Shown here: piece after piece, positions 19,001-26,549 of the stretch
Position numbering within the stretch: the first letter of the stretch is position 1
How the letters are laid out: every line of letters begins with the position of its first letter
NCBI GenBank assembly: GCA_025362315.1
Contig: JANYGP010000019.1
Coordinates: forward strand, 62,001 to 126,000
Reading direction: 5' to 3'
Length of the DNA stretch: 64,000 nucleotides
From: Polaromonas sp.
GTDB taxonomy: Bacteria > Pseudomonadota > Gammaproteobacteria > Burkholderiales > Burkholderiaceae_C
Notes under the pieces: model-generated
Seen by the model: the letters and a program-made list of their open reading frames with translations, nothing else
Database searches by the model: none
What the model was told of the DNA's origin: nothing
Translations under genes and position numbers: made by a program

Positions 19001-19619
19001 GGAGATACGCGGCACCGGCGAGGTGCTGGGGGAAAACCAGTCCGGCAACATGATGGAAATTGGCTTCCAGCTTTACAACGAAATGCTCAGTGAAGCGGTG
19101 CGGTGCCTGAAGGCCGGCATTGAGCCTGATTTGCTAAACCCGTTAACCGTTACCACCGAGATCAACCTGCACGCCCCTGCCCTGCTGCCTGACGATTATT
19201 GCGGCGATGTGCACCTGCGCCTGTCCTTCTACAAGAAGCTGGCCACCGCCAAAAACACCGACCAGATTGATGCGTTGCTGGAAGAAATCGTTGACCGATT
19301 CGGCAAGCTGCCGCCCCAGGGCCAGACGCTGATTGACGTACACCGCCTGCGGGTGATTGCCAAACCTTATGGCGTGGTGAAGGTCGATGCGGCTCCTGGC
19401 GTCATTAGCATCACGTTTAAAAAAGATGCGCCGATTGACGCGATGGCCATCATGCATCTGATTCAAAAAAACCGGCACATCAAGCTGGCAGGCAATGACA
19501 AGCTGCGCATTGAAAAAGAACTGCCAGAAGCCAAAGACCGGGCGCAAATGGTGCGCGATGTGCTTCGAAGTTTGGGCCAACCAGTGGCAGCGAAGTCGCA
19601 GCTTGAATCCGTTGCCTGA
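16032..19619 (+). CDS. mfd: Transcription-repair coupling factor
   Basis: ATP-driven translocase that removes RNA polymerase stalled at DNA damage and recruits UvrA. The ATG at 16032 gives 1195 residues. A UvrB-like N-terminal region is followed by the RNA-polymerase-interacting domain (DPVVHSAHGIGRYKGL, from about residue 518). Then comes the RecG-like motor, with Walker A GDVGFGKTEVALRAAF (about 668) and the DEEH box LLIIDEEHRFG (about 765). The TRCF C-terminal domain (EINLHAPALLPDDY onward) ends it. Residues about 345-385 are encoded by a REP-like palindromic insert that keeps the frame. The motor and RNAP-binding regions are intact, so the gene is probably functional. Confidence 0.96.
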   Translation: MDLPKLSSGKRFTLPQPIGSADALLIAQLGTREKAAGKLTAIVTSDATTAQRLMQELAFFAPDLRCALFPDWETLPYDTFSPHQDLISERLATLWRIQQRSKDAGADVVIVPATTALYRLAPPSFLAGYTFEFKVKQKLDEAKLKAQLTLAGYSHVTQVVGPGEYAVRGGLIDLFPMGSLVPYRVDLFDDEIDSIRTFDPDSQRSLYPVPEVRLLPGREFPMDDDARTRFRNRWRELLDGDPTKSRIYKDIGNGVATAGIEYYLPLFFEETATVFDYLGANATVVLHGDLEPAFQRFWQDTKDRYRLVKGAPDRPALPPESLFLSAEQFYARANGYAQLAFKSKSPHPGPLPQAGEGTGPHPLPAEGKQTDLRPLPPAGEGGDESSAYSEFQALEKLAVVRGAEDPLILLKSHIKNTPQRVLILAESDGRRESLLDFLRASGVSPPAFDSLEDFKTSPEKLGIATAALNAGFSWLEGDIDFITETELFAAGMAVRRRNKKQEKVSDVEALIKDLSELNVGDPVVHSAHGIGRYKGLINMDLGQGPSEFLHLQYADDATLYVPVSQLQQISRYTGVSADEAPLHRLGGAAWDKAKRKAAEQVRDSAAELLNIYARRAAREGHAFRYSPNDYETFANDFGFDETADQSAAIHAVIQDMISPRPMDRLICGDVGFGKTEVALRAAFIAITGGKQVALLAPTTLLAEQHFQTLSDRFAKWPVKVAEMSRFRSAKEITAAIKGIADGTIDIVVGTHKLLSKDINFQRLGLLIIDEEHRFGVRHKEMMKAMRAEVDVLTLTATPIPRTLGMALEGLRDLSVIATAPQRRLAIKTFVRSESNGVIREAVLRELKRGGQVYFLHNEVETIQNRREKLEALLPEARIAVAHGQMPERELERVMKDFVAQRYNMLLCSTIIETGIDVPTANTIVMARADRFGLAQLHQLRGRVGRSHHQAYAYLMVPDIEGLTKQAGQRLEAIQQMEELGSGFYLAMHDLEIRGTGEVLGENQSGNMMEIGFQLYNEMLSEAVRCLKAGIEPDLLNPLTVTTEINLHAPALLPDDYCGDVHLRLSFYKKLATAKNTDQIDALLEEIVDRFGKLPPQGQTLIDVHRLRVIAKPYGVVKVDAAPGVISITFKKDAPIDAMAIMHLIQKNRHIKLAGNDKLRIEKELPEAKDRAQMVRDVLRSLGQPVAAKSQLESVA
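17063..17181 (+). repeat. REP-like double palindrome inserted in frame in mfd
   Basis: Two hairpins of the same kind face each other inside the gene: CCCTCTCCC-acaa-GCGGGAGAGGGG near 17078-17102 and GCCCTCTCCC-gcca-GCGGGAGAGGGC near 17149-17174. They are separated by about 47 bases. The insert encodes SPHPGPLPQAGEG and RPLPPAGEGGDE, low-complexity peptides typical of this widespread GC-rich palindrome family in proteobacteria. It adds about 40 residues between the N-terminal region and the RNAP-binding domain of Mfd without a stop or frameshift. Confidence 0.85.
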
Positions 19620-19656
19620 GGCTCAGGCCCAATATTTGCTTGCTTTAAATTGGTAA

Positions 19657-19691
19657 CATCTTGTTCGGCATTGGCGGCAAGATGCCTTTTT
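19657..19691 (+). terminator. Probable terminator after mfd
   Basis: CATCTTG pairs with CAAGATG (19657-19663 with 19677-19683), and a CC and five T follow. It lies 38 bases past the mfd stop. The stem is short and only moderately GC-rich, so termination strength is uncertain. Confidence 0.5.
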
Positions 19692-19718
19692 AACCCAATA
19701 TAAAACTGGAGCAATTTC

Positions 19719-20720
19719 ATGCTAACTCGTCGTACCGCACTGCACCGCGCGGCTTTGAATATCACTGCCACTGTCTGCGCCATGGGGCTCGCAGCTTCGG
19801 CTTTTGCACAGGCCACAACTGCCAAATACCCGGACCGTCCTGTCAAAATTATTGTTGCCCTGGCAGCTGGCGGCAGTGTGGACATGATTGCCCGCACACT
19901 CGGCCAGAAACTGCAGACGTCGATGGGTCAGGCCTTTGTGGTGGACAACCGCGCTGGCGCCTCCGGCCAGATTGGCATGCCTGCTGTCAAACAGTCGCCA
20001 GCCGATGGCTACACGCTGACGGTGTCGCCTGCTTCGTTTTTAACCACCAATAAAAGTGTCTTCAAAAGCCTGCCGTACGACCCTGAGGCAGACTTTGTTC
20101 CGGTATCGCTGCTGGTCAACCAGCCGATGGTGCTGGTGATAACCAACAAACAAAAGTACCCCACGGTTGCAGCGCTGCTGGCAGCCGCCAAAGCCGCGCC
20201 TGGCAGCATTACCTACGCCACATCTGGCGACGGCAGCCCCCAGCATCTGGCCGGCTTGATGTTTGAAACCCGCACGCAAGCCAAGCTGCTGCACGTGCCC
20301 TACAAAGGCGGCGCGCTGGCGGTCAATGACGCACTGGCCGGCACAGTTGACGCCATGTTTGCAGTGATGCCAGAAGCCCTGCCGCATATCAAGTCTGGCA
20401 AATTCACGGCGCTAGGTGTGATGAGCCCACAGCGCTCAACTGTGCTGCCTGCGGTGCCAACCATGGTGGAAAACGGCTTTGCAGACATGAATCTGTCAGC
20501 CTGGATTGGTCTGTTGGCACCGGCCAAAACGCCCAAACCGGTGGTTGACCAGCTCAACAAAGCCGTGGTGGCAGCGATGGATCCAGAGCTCAAAGCCAAG
20601 CTGGCCGAAAACGGCATGGAAGTCACCACCAGCACGCCCGAGGCGCTGAGCCAGATCATTGCGCGTGACATTAAGGTGCATGCAGAGTTGGTGAAGGCAT
20701 CTGGACTGGTACCGCAGTAA
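19719..20720 (+). CDS. Tripartite tricarboxylate transporter substrate-binding (Bug) protein
   Basis: Periplasmic solute-binding protein of the Bug/TctC family, which is greatly expanded in Burkholderiales. A signal peptide (residues about 1-31, ending AASAFAQ) precedes the mature start YPDRPVKIIVALAAGGSVDMIAR, the family hallmark. Later come the DNRAGASGQIG, KSPADGYTL-like (KQSPADGYTL), HVPYKGGALAVNDAL and AVPTMVE segments. The usual membrane partners TctA and TctB are not nearby, so this is an orphan binding protein whose ligand cannot be predicted. Length, 333 residues, is typical. Confidence 0.92.
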   Translation: MLTRRTALHRAALNITATVCAMGLAASAFAQATTAKYPDRPVKIIVALAAGGSVDMIARTLGQKLQTSMGQAFVVDNRAGASGQIGMPAVKQSPADGYTLTVSPASFLTTNKSVFKSLPYDPEADFVPVSLLVNQPMVLVITNKQKYPTVAALLAAAKAAPGSITYATSGDGSPQHLAGLMFETRTQAKLLHVPYKGGALAVNDALAGTVDAMFAVMPEALPHIKSGKFTALGVMSPQRSTVLPAVPTMVENGFADMNLSAWIGLLAPAKTPKPVVDQLNKAVVAAMDPELKAKLAENGMEVTTSTPEALSQIIARDIKVHAELVKASGLVPQ

Positions 20721-20751
20721 GCTGCTTGAAGGTTCGGTGACCTAGAGATTA

Positions 20752-20777
20752 TTAGCATATGCTTCGGCATATGCTAA
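20752..20777. promoter_or_regulatory. Palindromic operator upstream of vapBC
   Basis: A perfect inverted repeat has arms TTAGCATATGC (20752-20762) and GCATATGCTAA (20767-20777) separated by TTCG. It lies 32 bases before the vapB start, where toxin-antitoxin complexes normally bind to repress their own promoter. Each arm contains GCATATGC, itself a palindrome, consistent with several antitoxin dimers binding. No T-run follows, so it is unlikely to be a terminator for the preceding gene. Confidence 0.75.
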
Positions 20778-20809
20778 ACTGATGTCTCTTTGTTCTTCAG
20801 GAGCGCATT

Positions 20810-21133
20810 GTGAATTACGTCTCTGACATCATTCCCCAGTACTCGGCCGATAGTCCCACTCGCAACGTGAATTTATTCCGCAACGGTGCTAACCAGGCCG
20901 TTCGCATCCCCAAAGAGTTTGAGCTGCCCGGCAAGCAGGCCACCATGCGGCGTGTGGGCAATCGGCTCATCATTGATTTGATTGAGCCTGTACACGCGCG
21001 CGGTAGCCCGGCTGCGCTCTTGGCGGCACTGACAGAACTTAGCAAGTTTGGGCCTATTGACGAAGAGTTTCCTGATGTAGACGAGGGCCTTCTGCTTTTG
21101 GACGTTTTGACTTCGGTGAAGACTGATGAGTGA
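20810..21133 (+). CDS. vapB: VapB-family antitoxin
   Basis: Antitoxin that neutralises the downstream PIN-domain toxin and represses the operon. The 107-residue product contains a SpoVT/AbrB-type DNA-binding segment: VNLFRNGANQAVRIPKEFELPG and MRRVGNRLIIDLIE. The acidic C-terminal tail (DEEFPDVDEGLLLLD) probably wraps around the toxin. It starts with GTG; AGGAG stands 7 bases upstream. It overlaps vapC by 8 bases (translational coupling). The palindrome 32 bases upstream is its likely operator. It is somewhat longer than the usual 75-90 residues at the N terminus. Confidence 0.88.
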   Translation: MNYVSDIIPQYSADSPTRNVNLFRNGANQAVRIPKEFELPGKQATMRRVGNRLIIDLIEPVHARGSPAALLAALTELSKFGPIDEEFPDVDEGLLLLDVLTSVKTDE

Positions 21134-21572
21134 TTCGCAAATTGTCTATTTGCTTGACACCAATATACTTTTAGACATGATGCGCAATCCAAGCGGCGCA
21201 GCAGCACAACGATTTCAGCAAGTAACCCTAAACGCGCCCAACATTAGGTTGTGCACTAGCGTCGTTGTTCAGTGCGAGCTGCTGTTTGGTCTGCGCCGTC
21301 GTGTCAATCCACGTTGGCAGACACACTACGTGAAGGTACTTGAATCCATTAAGGTACTGCCGCTTGATTCAGCTTGCGTGCCCATCTACGCCAACTTGCG
21401 CATCGCGCTCGAATCAGCAGGGACACCCATAGGTGCAAACGACCTGCTGATAGCGGCACACGCCTTGGCTGTAGGCGCAACACTGGTCAGCGCTGACGCA
21501 GAATTTCTGCGAGTACCCAGGCTAAAGCTTGAAAACTGGCTGGCCGTAGAAGAACCTCGTCAAAATGCTTGA
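21126..21572 (+). CDS. vapC: VapC-family toxin, PIN-domain ribonuclease
   Basis: Type II toxin of the PIN fold, expected to cleave RNA (tRNA or rRNA in known members) using magnesium. The four acidic residues are visible: Asp11 (YLLDTN), Glu51 (VQCELLFG), Asp106 (GANDLLIAAHA) and Asp124 (SADAEF). The length, 148 residues, is normal. The ATG overlaps the vapB stop. The pair sits directly before a type III restriction-modification system, a typical accessory-island neighbourhood. All catalytic residues are present, so it is probably active. Confidence 0.92.
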   Translation: MSDSQIVYLLDTNILLDMMRNPSGAAAQRFQQVTLNAPNIRLCTSVVVQCELLFGLRRRVNPRWQTHYVKVLESIKVLPLDSACVPIYANLRIALESAGTPIGANDLLIAAHALAVGATLVSADAEFLRVPRLKLENWLAVEEPRQNA

Positions 21573-21606
21573 AATAGCAGGAAAAAGCCGAAAAATACCT
21601 TGAAAA

Positions 21607-21657
21607 TTGGCCTCTAGGCCAATGAATACGTGCGCAAGCAGCTCCTAAAAGAATAGT
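21607..21657 (-). repeat. Dispersed two-stem repeat, copy B
   Basis: Between vapC and mod, ending about 20 bases before the mod start. The plus strand shows TTGGCCTCTAGGCCAAT followed by GCGCAAGCAGCTCC and GAATAGTA, a diverged version of the family. The first part is itself a perfect palindrome (TTGGCCTCTAGGCCAA with a two-base centre), possibly a hairpin in the mod leader. Confidence 0.6.
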
Positions 21658-21678
21658 AATTAAAATTTTCCGTAACAC

Positions 21679-23697
21679 ATGACCCCAGCCAAAGATCTGC
21701 TGCAAAGCCTTGACGGTTTAAGCGCACCGCAACTGCGCCGCCTGCTGACGGCACACCTGACCCAGCAAAAGCTTGGGCTGTATTGGGAGGCCAGCGCGAT
21801 TGAGCGTGACGCGGCGCTGAATGCCAATATCGTGTTGCCGCACGTGGTGGCGCAAAGCTCACATAACTTAGACGCGGTTGCCGGGCCGGGCACGCCCAAC
21901 TTGATTATTGAAGGCGACAACTTTGACTCGCTGCGGCTGCTCAAAAGCACCCACGCCGGCAAAGTGCGTGTGATTTACATTGACCCGCCTTACAACACCG
22001 GCAACAAAGACTGGGTGTACAACGACCGTTATGTGGGCGCCAACGACCGCTGGCGGCACAGCCAGTGGCTGGAGTTTTTATACCGCCGCTTGACGCTGGC
22101 AAAGGATTTACTGACCCAAGACGGCGTGATCATGGTCAGCATCAACGACGAAAACCGGGCGCGGCTGGAGTTGTTGATGGATGAGGTGTTTCCGGGGCGA
22201 CGTGTGGGTAGCCTCGTGTGGCGCAAACGCCGTGCGAGCAATGCTGCTGGCGTTGAGCACTTCTTCTCCAGCGACCATGAGCATGTGCTGATTTACGCGA
22301 ACGAGGGATTTGATTTCAACGGCAGTGCAAAAAACTGGAGCGGTTACACCAATTGGGATGAAGCCCAACAAGATTTTTGGACTTCAGACAACCTGACTTT
22401 GGGCTTCAACGCAAAAGAGCGAAAGAACCTGTTTTTCCCTTTGCACAATCCCCTAACAAATATTTGGTACCCGTGTGATTGGAACAACGTGTGGCGCTAC
22501 GCATCTACAGCTAAATTAGATGGCAAAGAAGTACGCACCCAGCCGATGGAAGATTGGATTGCGCAGGGCGGTGTTTATTTTCGGGACGAGGAAGCGCCAG
22601 CGCTGTATGAGTCCCTCACAGAACTAAAAATAGCAATATCCGCAAAAAAAGCACCTCCGTTTTTAGATAAATCCGATGACTTAGAGTTTTGGATAAACAA
22701 AAAAATTGGGTTCAACAAGCCAAGATTTAAAAGGTATAAAAAGAATTTGCGCAACGAAACGCAGCCGCTGTCTAGCTGGGTTTCAGAAGCAGGAAAACCA
22801 GATGTGGACGATGCAGACGGTGGTAGCGTTGTGCTGGCAAGTGGCATGACTAGCGAGGGCACAAAACTGTTGCGAGCCATGAATTTAGACAGTGCATTTC
22901 CTTACCCCAAACCACTGTCCCTAATCCAAGGCCTTCTGTCCCAAGCCACCCGCCCCAACGACACCGTGCTCGACTTTTTCGCAGGCAGCGGCACCACTGG
23001 CCATGCCGTGCTGGCGCTAAACGCGCTTGACGGCGGCAGCCGCAAATTTATTTTGTGCAGCAGCACAGAGGCAACTGACAAAGAACCCACCAAAAACCTG
23101 TGCCGCGACGTGTGTGCCGAGCGCATCAAACGGGTGATTCAATCAGACACAGCTTTTGCCAACAACAGCTTTGCCTACCTGCAGCTCGACAAAATCGCGC
23201 CCGGTGATGCACCGTTTGAATCTGACTGTGCGCATGCCTTTCAGTTGCTCACGCTTCGGCTGGGCGAAGTGGCGCGGCCTGTACCGGCAGCAGACAGAGG
23301 TATCAAAATTCTGCTCCAGAGCGTAGCTGACGGCTCATTGACGGTACTGGTACACCGTTTGACTGCCGCCGCACTGGACGCGCTGACTGCCCTGCCCTTG
23401 TCAGCCAACGCCAACAACGGCCACCTGCGGGTCTACTCAACCCGGCCCGACACAGTGCGTAACCGTTTACAGCGCGCCTGGGAGGGCTCGCAAAAAACTT
23501 TTGAATCGCTGTCGCTGCAAAAAGCCTTGTTGCATGGACAAATTGCGCCTCGGCCGAAGCTCAAAACCAGAAGACTTGATGGCAATGCTGCGCGGGCAAC
23601 CGCGGCTGCACCAGATGTAGCTACAAATTTAGTAGCTGCCAGCGCACACAATATGGGCGCTAGCAGCCTTTTTGACTCTGAAAAAGCTGAAAAATGA
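21679..23697 (+). CDS. mod: Type III restriction-modification methyltransferase (Mod)
   Basis: N6-adenine (or N4-cytosine) DNA methyltransferase that supplies both modification and sequence recognition for a type III system. The catalytic motif DPPYNTG (about residues 102-108) comes before the AdoMet-binding motif DFFAGSGTTGHAV (about 432-444), the beta-class order. The target-recognition region lies between them. A part of it (about 22580-22760) is visibly AT-richer than the flanks, suggesting exchange of the specificity domain. The C-terminal tail (about residues 647-665) is encoded by a dispersed repeat. It overlaps res by 4 bases (ATGA). Length, 672 residues, is typical. Confidence 0.93.
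   Translation: MTPAKDLLQSLDGLSAPQLRRLLTAHLTQQKLGLYWEASAIERDAALNANIVLPHVVAQSSHNLDAVAGPGTPNLIIEGDNFDSLRLLKSTHAGKVRVIYIDPPYNTGNKDWVYNDRYVGANDRWRHSQWLEFLYRRLTLAKDLLTQDGVIMVSINDENRARLELLMDEVFPGRRVGSLVWRKRRASNAAGVEHFFSSDHEHVLIYANEGFDFNGSAKNWSGYTNWDEAQQDFWTSDNLTLGFNAKERKNLFFPLHNPLTNIWYPCDWNNVWRYASTAKLDGKEVRTQPMEDWIAQGGVYFRDEEAPALYESLTELKIAISAKKAPPFLDKSDDLEFWINKKIGFNKPRFKRYKKNLRNETQPLSSWVSEAGKPDVDDADGGSVVLASGMTSEGTKLLRAMNLDSAFPYPKPLSLIQGLLSQATRPNDTVLDFFAGSGTTGHAVLALNALDGGSRKFILCSSTEATDKEPTKNLCRDVCAERIKRVIQSDTAFANNSFAYLQLDKIAPGDAPFESDCAHAFQLLTLRLGEVARPVPAADRGIKILLQSVADGSLTVLVHRLTAAALDALTALPLSANANNGHLRVYSTRPDTVRNRLQRAWEGSQKTFESLSLQKALLHGQIAPRPKLKTRRLDGNAARATAAAPDVATNLVAASAHNMGASSLFDSEKAEK
23618..23672 (+). 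repeat. Dispersed two-stem repeat, copy C (inside mod)
   Basis: Reads AGTAGCTGCCAGCGC, then ACACAATAT, then GGGCGCTAGCAGCC; the two ends are inverted copies of each other. It is translated in the mod frame as VAASAHNMGAS close to the C terminus, beyond the methyltransferase motifs. Confidence 0.75.
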
Positions 23698-26486
23698 CAC
23701 TGATTCAGAGCGCTATTCCGCAAATTGCTGCACCGCAGGGTGATATGCGCGTGCCCAAGCAGTTTCAAACCGACATCATCAACAGCATCAGCAGCGCGTT
23801 GCAACGGCAAGCCAGCCCGCCTTGCCTGCTGCGCAGCCCCACAGGTTCTGGCAAAACCTTTATGTTGGCCAAGGTGCTGCAGCGCATCAGCGGCCAGCAG
23901 CCCACGCTGTGGCTGTGGTTTGTACCTTACGTGACGTTGGTGGCGCAAACCATTGACGCGCTGGTGACCGAGGGCGCCGGCCTGACGGCACGCGAACTAT
24001 CGCAAGCCCTGAATGAAGAGCCTGCAGCCAACCTGGTGCTGCTGTCAACCGCGCAAGGCGTGGCCAGCAAAAAGGGGCGAGACAGCGGCTACACCACGGG
24101 CAACAACGACACGGCCAGAGCCATTGCGCCCTTTTTGGCACGCGCAAAAAGCATGGGCCTGCAAATTGGCATGGTGGTCGACGAGGCACACATCGCCCTG
24201 AAAAGCACCACCGAATTCGGCGAATTTGCCAACTGGGTACAGGCTGATTACTTTTTAATGGCAAGCGCCACGCCGCGCGATGCGGCGCTCAATGCGTTTA
24301 TTGAAAAAGCAGGTTACGGCGCGATTGAAACTTTCACCGCCAGCCGGGCCGATGTGGTGCAGGCGCGGCTGAACAAACAATGGATTCAGGCCGTGGTGTA
24401 CAACCTGCGCGAGTCCATGCAAAGCGTGACCGACCTGGACATGACGGTGCTGCGCCGGGCCTGGCGGCAAAACCAGAAAATTGAGCGTGACCTGCGCGCC
24501 ATTGGCCTGCAAACCGTGCCGCTGCTGCTGGTGCAGGTTGCCAATGGCGACGAGGCCATACGCGAAGCGTTTTACTTTTTAACCAAGGATTTGGGCATTT
24601 CGCCAGATGCCGTTGGCATGCACGAGGCGGCAGACCCTGACCCCGACATGATGGCAGCCATTGCCAACGATACGCGCCGGCAAGTGCTGGTCTTCAAGCA
24701 GTCTGCAGGTACCGGCTTTGACGCGCCACGCGCGTTTGTGCTGGCCTCGACCAAACACGTCAACGATGCTGACTTTGCCACGCAGTTTATTGGCCGAATC
24801 ATGCGCGTACCGTTTGAGTTGCAGCAAGCCTTCCCGGACGCGAACCGCGTACCGCCTTCGCTGGACACGGCTTATGTGTTTTTGGCCAACCCTGAATCGC
24901 AACCCGGCTTTGCTGAAGCTGCGGCAGCCATCAAAGGCGTGAAGTCACAACTCAGTGGGCAGACTGAAGAGCTTTACTTTCGCCGTACCGCGCATGGTGG
25001 TGTGGCCATGACCAACCGGCCCACCAATCAGACGCCATTGGTCTACAACCTGGGCTTGCTGCGCACACAGTCGCCTGACGGCACGGTGCAGACGCCTGAG
25101 GAGGCACTGGCCGCTACCACGCCAGCCGGGCCGTTTGACAGCGTACCGCCGGGCAGCAATCTGGGTTTGTTTGAAATTCAGGGCGGCGATGATGACCTGG
25201 ACACCCTACTTGCCAGCGGCGAAGTAGACATCGCGGGGAACCCAGAACACGCTGGCACTGCCAGGCGCACAACACGTGCCGCCCCTAAAGCGCCTGCCAG
25301 CAAGGAAGAATTGTTCAAGGCGCTTGAAGAGGCTGAAGTTCGCGCCGTGCCACGCCGCGCAATGATGGCCAGCCACCTGGTACCCGACCGCTTCATGACC
25401 GAAGTCCAACCGATGTTTGAGGTACTGGCACTTGACGTGAACGAGGCTGCCCGCAATTTGCGCATCGAAGACAACACCCGGGCCAACGCAGTCAAAGCGG
25501 CGCTGAACCGGATGACCGAAAAGGAGATTCGTACTGAGCTCTTTGGTGGCGAAGTGTTTGAAGACGACGTACAAGTCATCACCGACCAGGAAGCGCTGCT
25601 TGACCACACGCGAGAACAGCTGGCCACGCTTGGCCTGGAAGACCAGGACGCTACTGACGTGATTCAAACGCTTGGTATGCGGTTGATTGATTCGGTCGAA
25701 CAAGCCTGGGCGTTGCAGGGCGATGACGTGGCCAAGCCTTCCCCTGCAGCTTTGCGCAGCCAGGCGCGGCAGGCGGCTTGCTGGGTGATTCACAAGCAGT
25801 TTGCCGAGCTGCAGCAAGCGCTGCTTAGTCAATGGGCAAACCGGGCAAAGCTAGACTTTGCACAGTACCTGCCTGATGCTTTGTTGCTCCCCGCTGGCTT
25901 GCCTGTTGAGCCATCAAGAAGCAATATCTTCGGTATTTTGTTTCCTGAATCGGGTGCTGTGGCGATAGCGCGCGAACGCATGGCGCCAGACGCACGCAAG
26001 TGGCTAAAGAATGAAACCTTTATTTATGGGGAAAGCGGCCAAGTTGTCAGTCTGGCCGCTGTAGACAGCACTTACGAATTCAATCCTGATGAACTCAAAC
26101 TAGCCAAAGCGCTGGATCTGGCACCGTTTGTACAGTGGTGGCACCGCAATCCAGACAGAAAGCCTTTCAGTGTTGGCTTGTTGCGCGCTGACAGCAAAAA
26201 TCTCTTTTATCCGGATTTTGTAATTTGCATGACACATATGCCGGGAGATCCGCCATTGCTGCGCCTGATTGATCCCAAGCACAACACCAAGGACGCTTCC
26301 AACAAAGCGGCACATCATTCGCCCTTTTACGGCAAGGTGTTGTTCTTGACTAGAGTCGAGTTGACCAAAGACTCTTGTCAGTACAAGATCGTCGAGGAAA
26401 ACGGCAGTTTGGGAGAAGTTGTGGACTACGACGATTTGACTCGCCTGAAGACCTGGATGCGGGCTACCCGACCCGCCAGCCAGTAA
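23694..26486 (+). CDS. res: Type III restriction-modification restriction subunit (Res)
   Basis: ATP-dependent helicase-nuclease that, with Mod, cuts DNA between unmethylated sites. The superfamily 2 motor has Walker A RSPTGSGKTFML (about residue 48), DEAH box VVDEAHIAL (about 161), the SATP motif and the QFIGRIMRVP motif VI. A long middle region follows. Near the C terminus is a PD-(D/E)xK-type nuclease core: YPDFV (about 839) and LIDPKH (about 859). The start overlaps mod by 4 bases. At 930 residues it is in the usual range. All visible catalytic motifs are intact. Confidence 0.92.
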   Translation: MTLIQSAIPQIAAPQGDMRVPKQFQTDIINSISSALQRQASPPCLLRSPTGSGKTFMLAKVLQRISGQQPTLWLWFVPYVTLVAQTIDALVTEGAGLTARELSQALNEEPAANLVLLSTAQGVASKKGRDSGYTTGNNDTARAIAPFLARAKSMGLQIGMVVDEAHIALKSTTEFGEFANWVQADYFLMASATPRDAALNAFIEKAGYGAIETFTASRADVVQARLNKQWIQAVVYNLRESMQSVTDLDMTVLRRAWRQNQKIERDLRAIGLQTVPLLLVQVANGDEAIREAFYFLTKDLGISPDAVGMHEAADPDPDMMAAIANDTRRQVLVFKQSAGTGFDAPRAFVLASTKHVNDADFATQFIGRIMRVPFELQQAFPDANRVPPSLDTAYVFLANPESQPGFAEAAAAIKGVKSQLSGQTEELYFRRTAHGGVAMTNRPTNQTPLVYNLGLLRTQSPDGTVQTPEEALAATTPAGPFDSVPPGSNLGLFEIQGGDDDLDTLLASGEVDIAGNPEHAGTARRTTRAAPKAPASKEELFKALEEAEVRAVPRRAMMASHLVPDRFMTEVQPMFEVLALDVNEAARNLRIEDNTRANAVKAALNRMTEKEIRTELFGGEVFEDDVQVITDQEALLDHTREQLATLGLEDQDATDVIQTLGMRLIDSVEQAWALQGDDVAKPSPAALRSQARQAACWVIHKQFAELQQALLSQWANRAKLDFAQYLPDALLLPAGLPVEPSRSNIFGILFPESGAVAIARERMAPDARKWLKNETFIYGESGQVVSLAAVDSTYEFNPDELKLAKALDLAPFVQWWHRNPDRKPFSVGLLRADSKNLFYPDFVICMTHMPGDPPLLRLIDPKHNTKDASNKAAHHSPFYGKVLFLTRVELTKDSCQYKIVEENGSLGEVVDYDDLTRLKTWMRATRPASQ

Positions 26487-26497
26487 CAGTCGCGCTG

Positions 26498-26540
26498 ATA
26501 TCAACTACCAGCTTGTTTACTGTAGCGCTTGTGTTGATAT
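26498..26540. repeat. Inverted repeat between convergent res and ZIP genes
   Basis: ATATCAAC (26498-26505) and GTTGATAT (26533-26540) are exact inverted copies separated by 27 bases that include AGCGCT. It lies in the 63-base gap between two converging genes and may end transcription or be a worn copy of the dispersed repeat. No T-run is present. Confidence 0.45.
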
Positions 26541-26549
26541 TCGCAGTGG

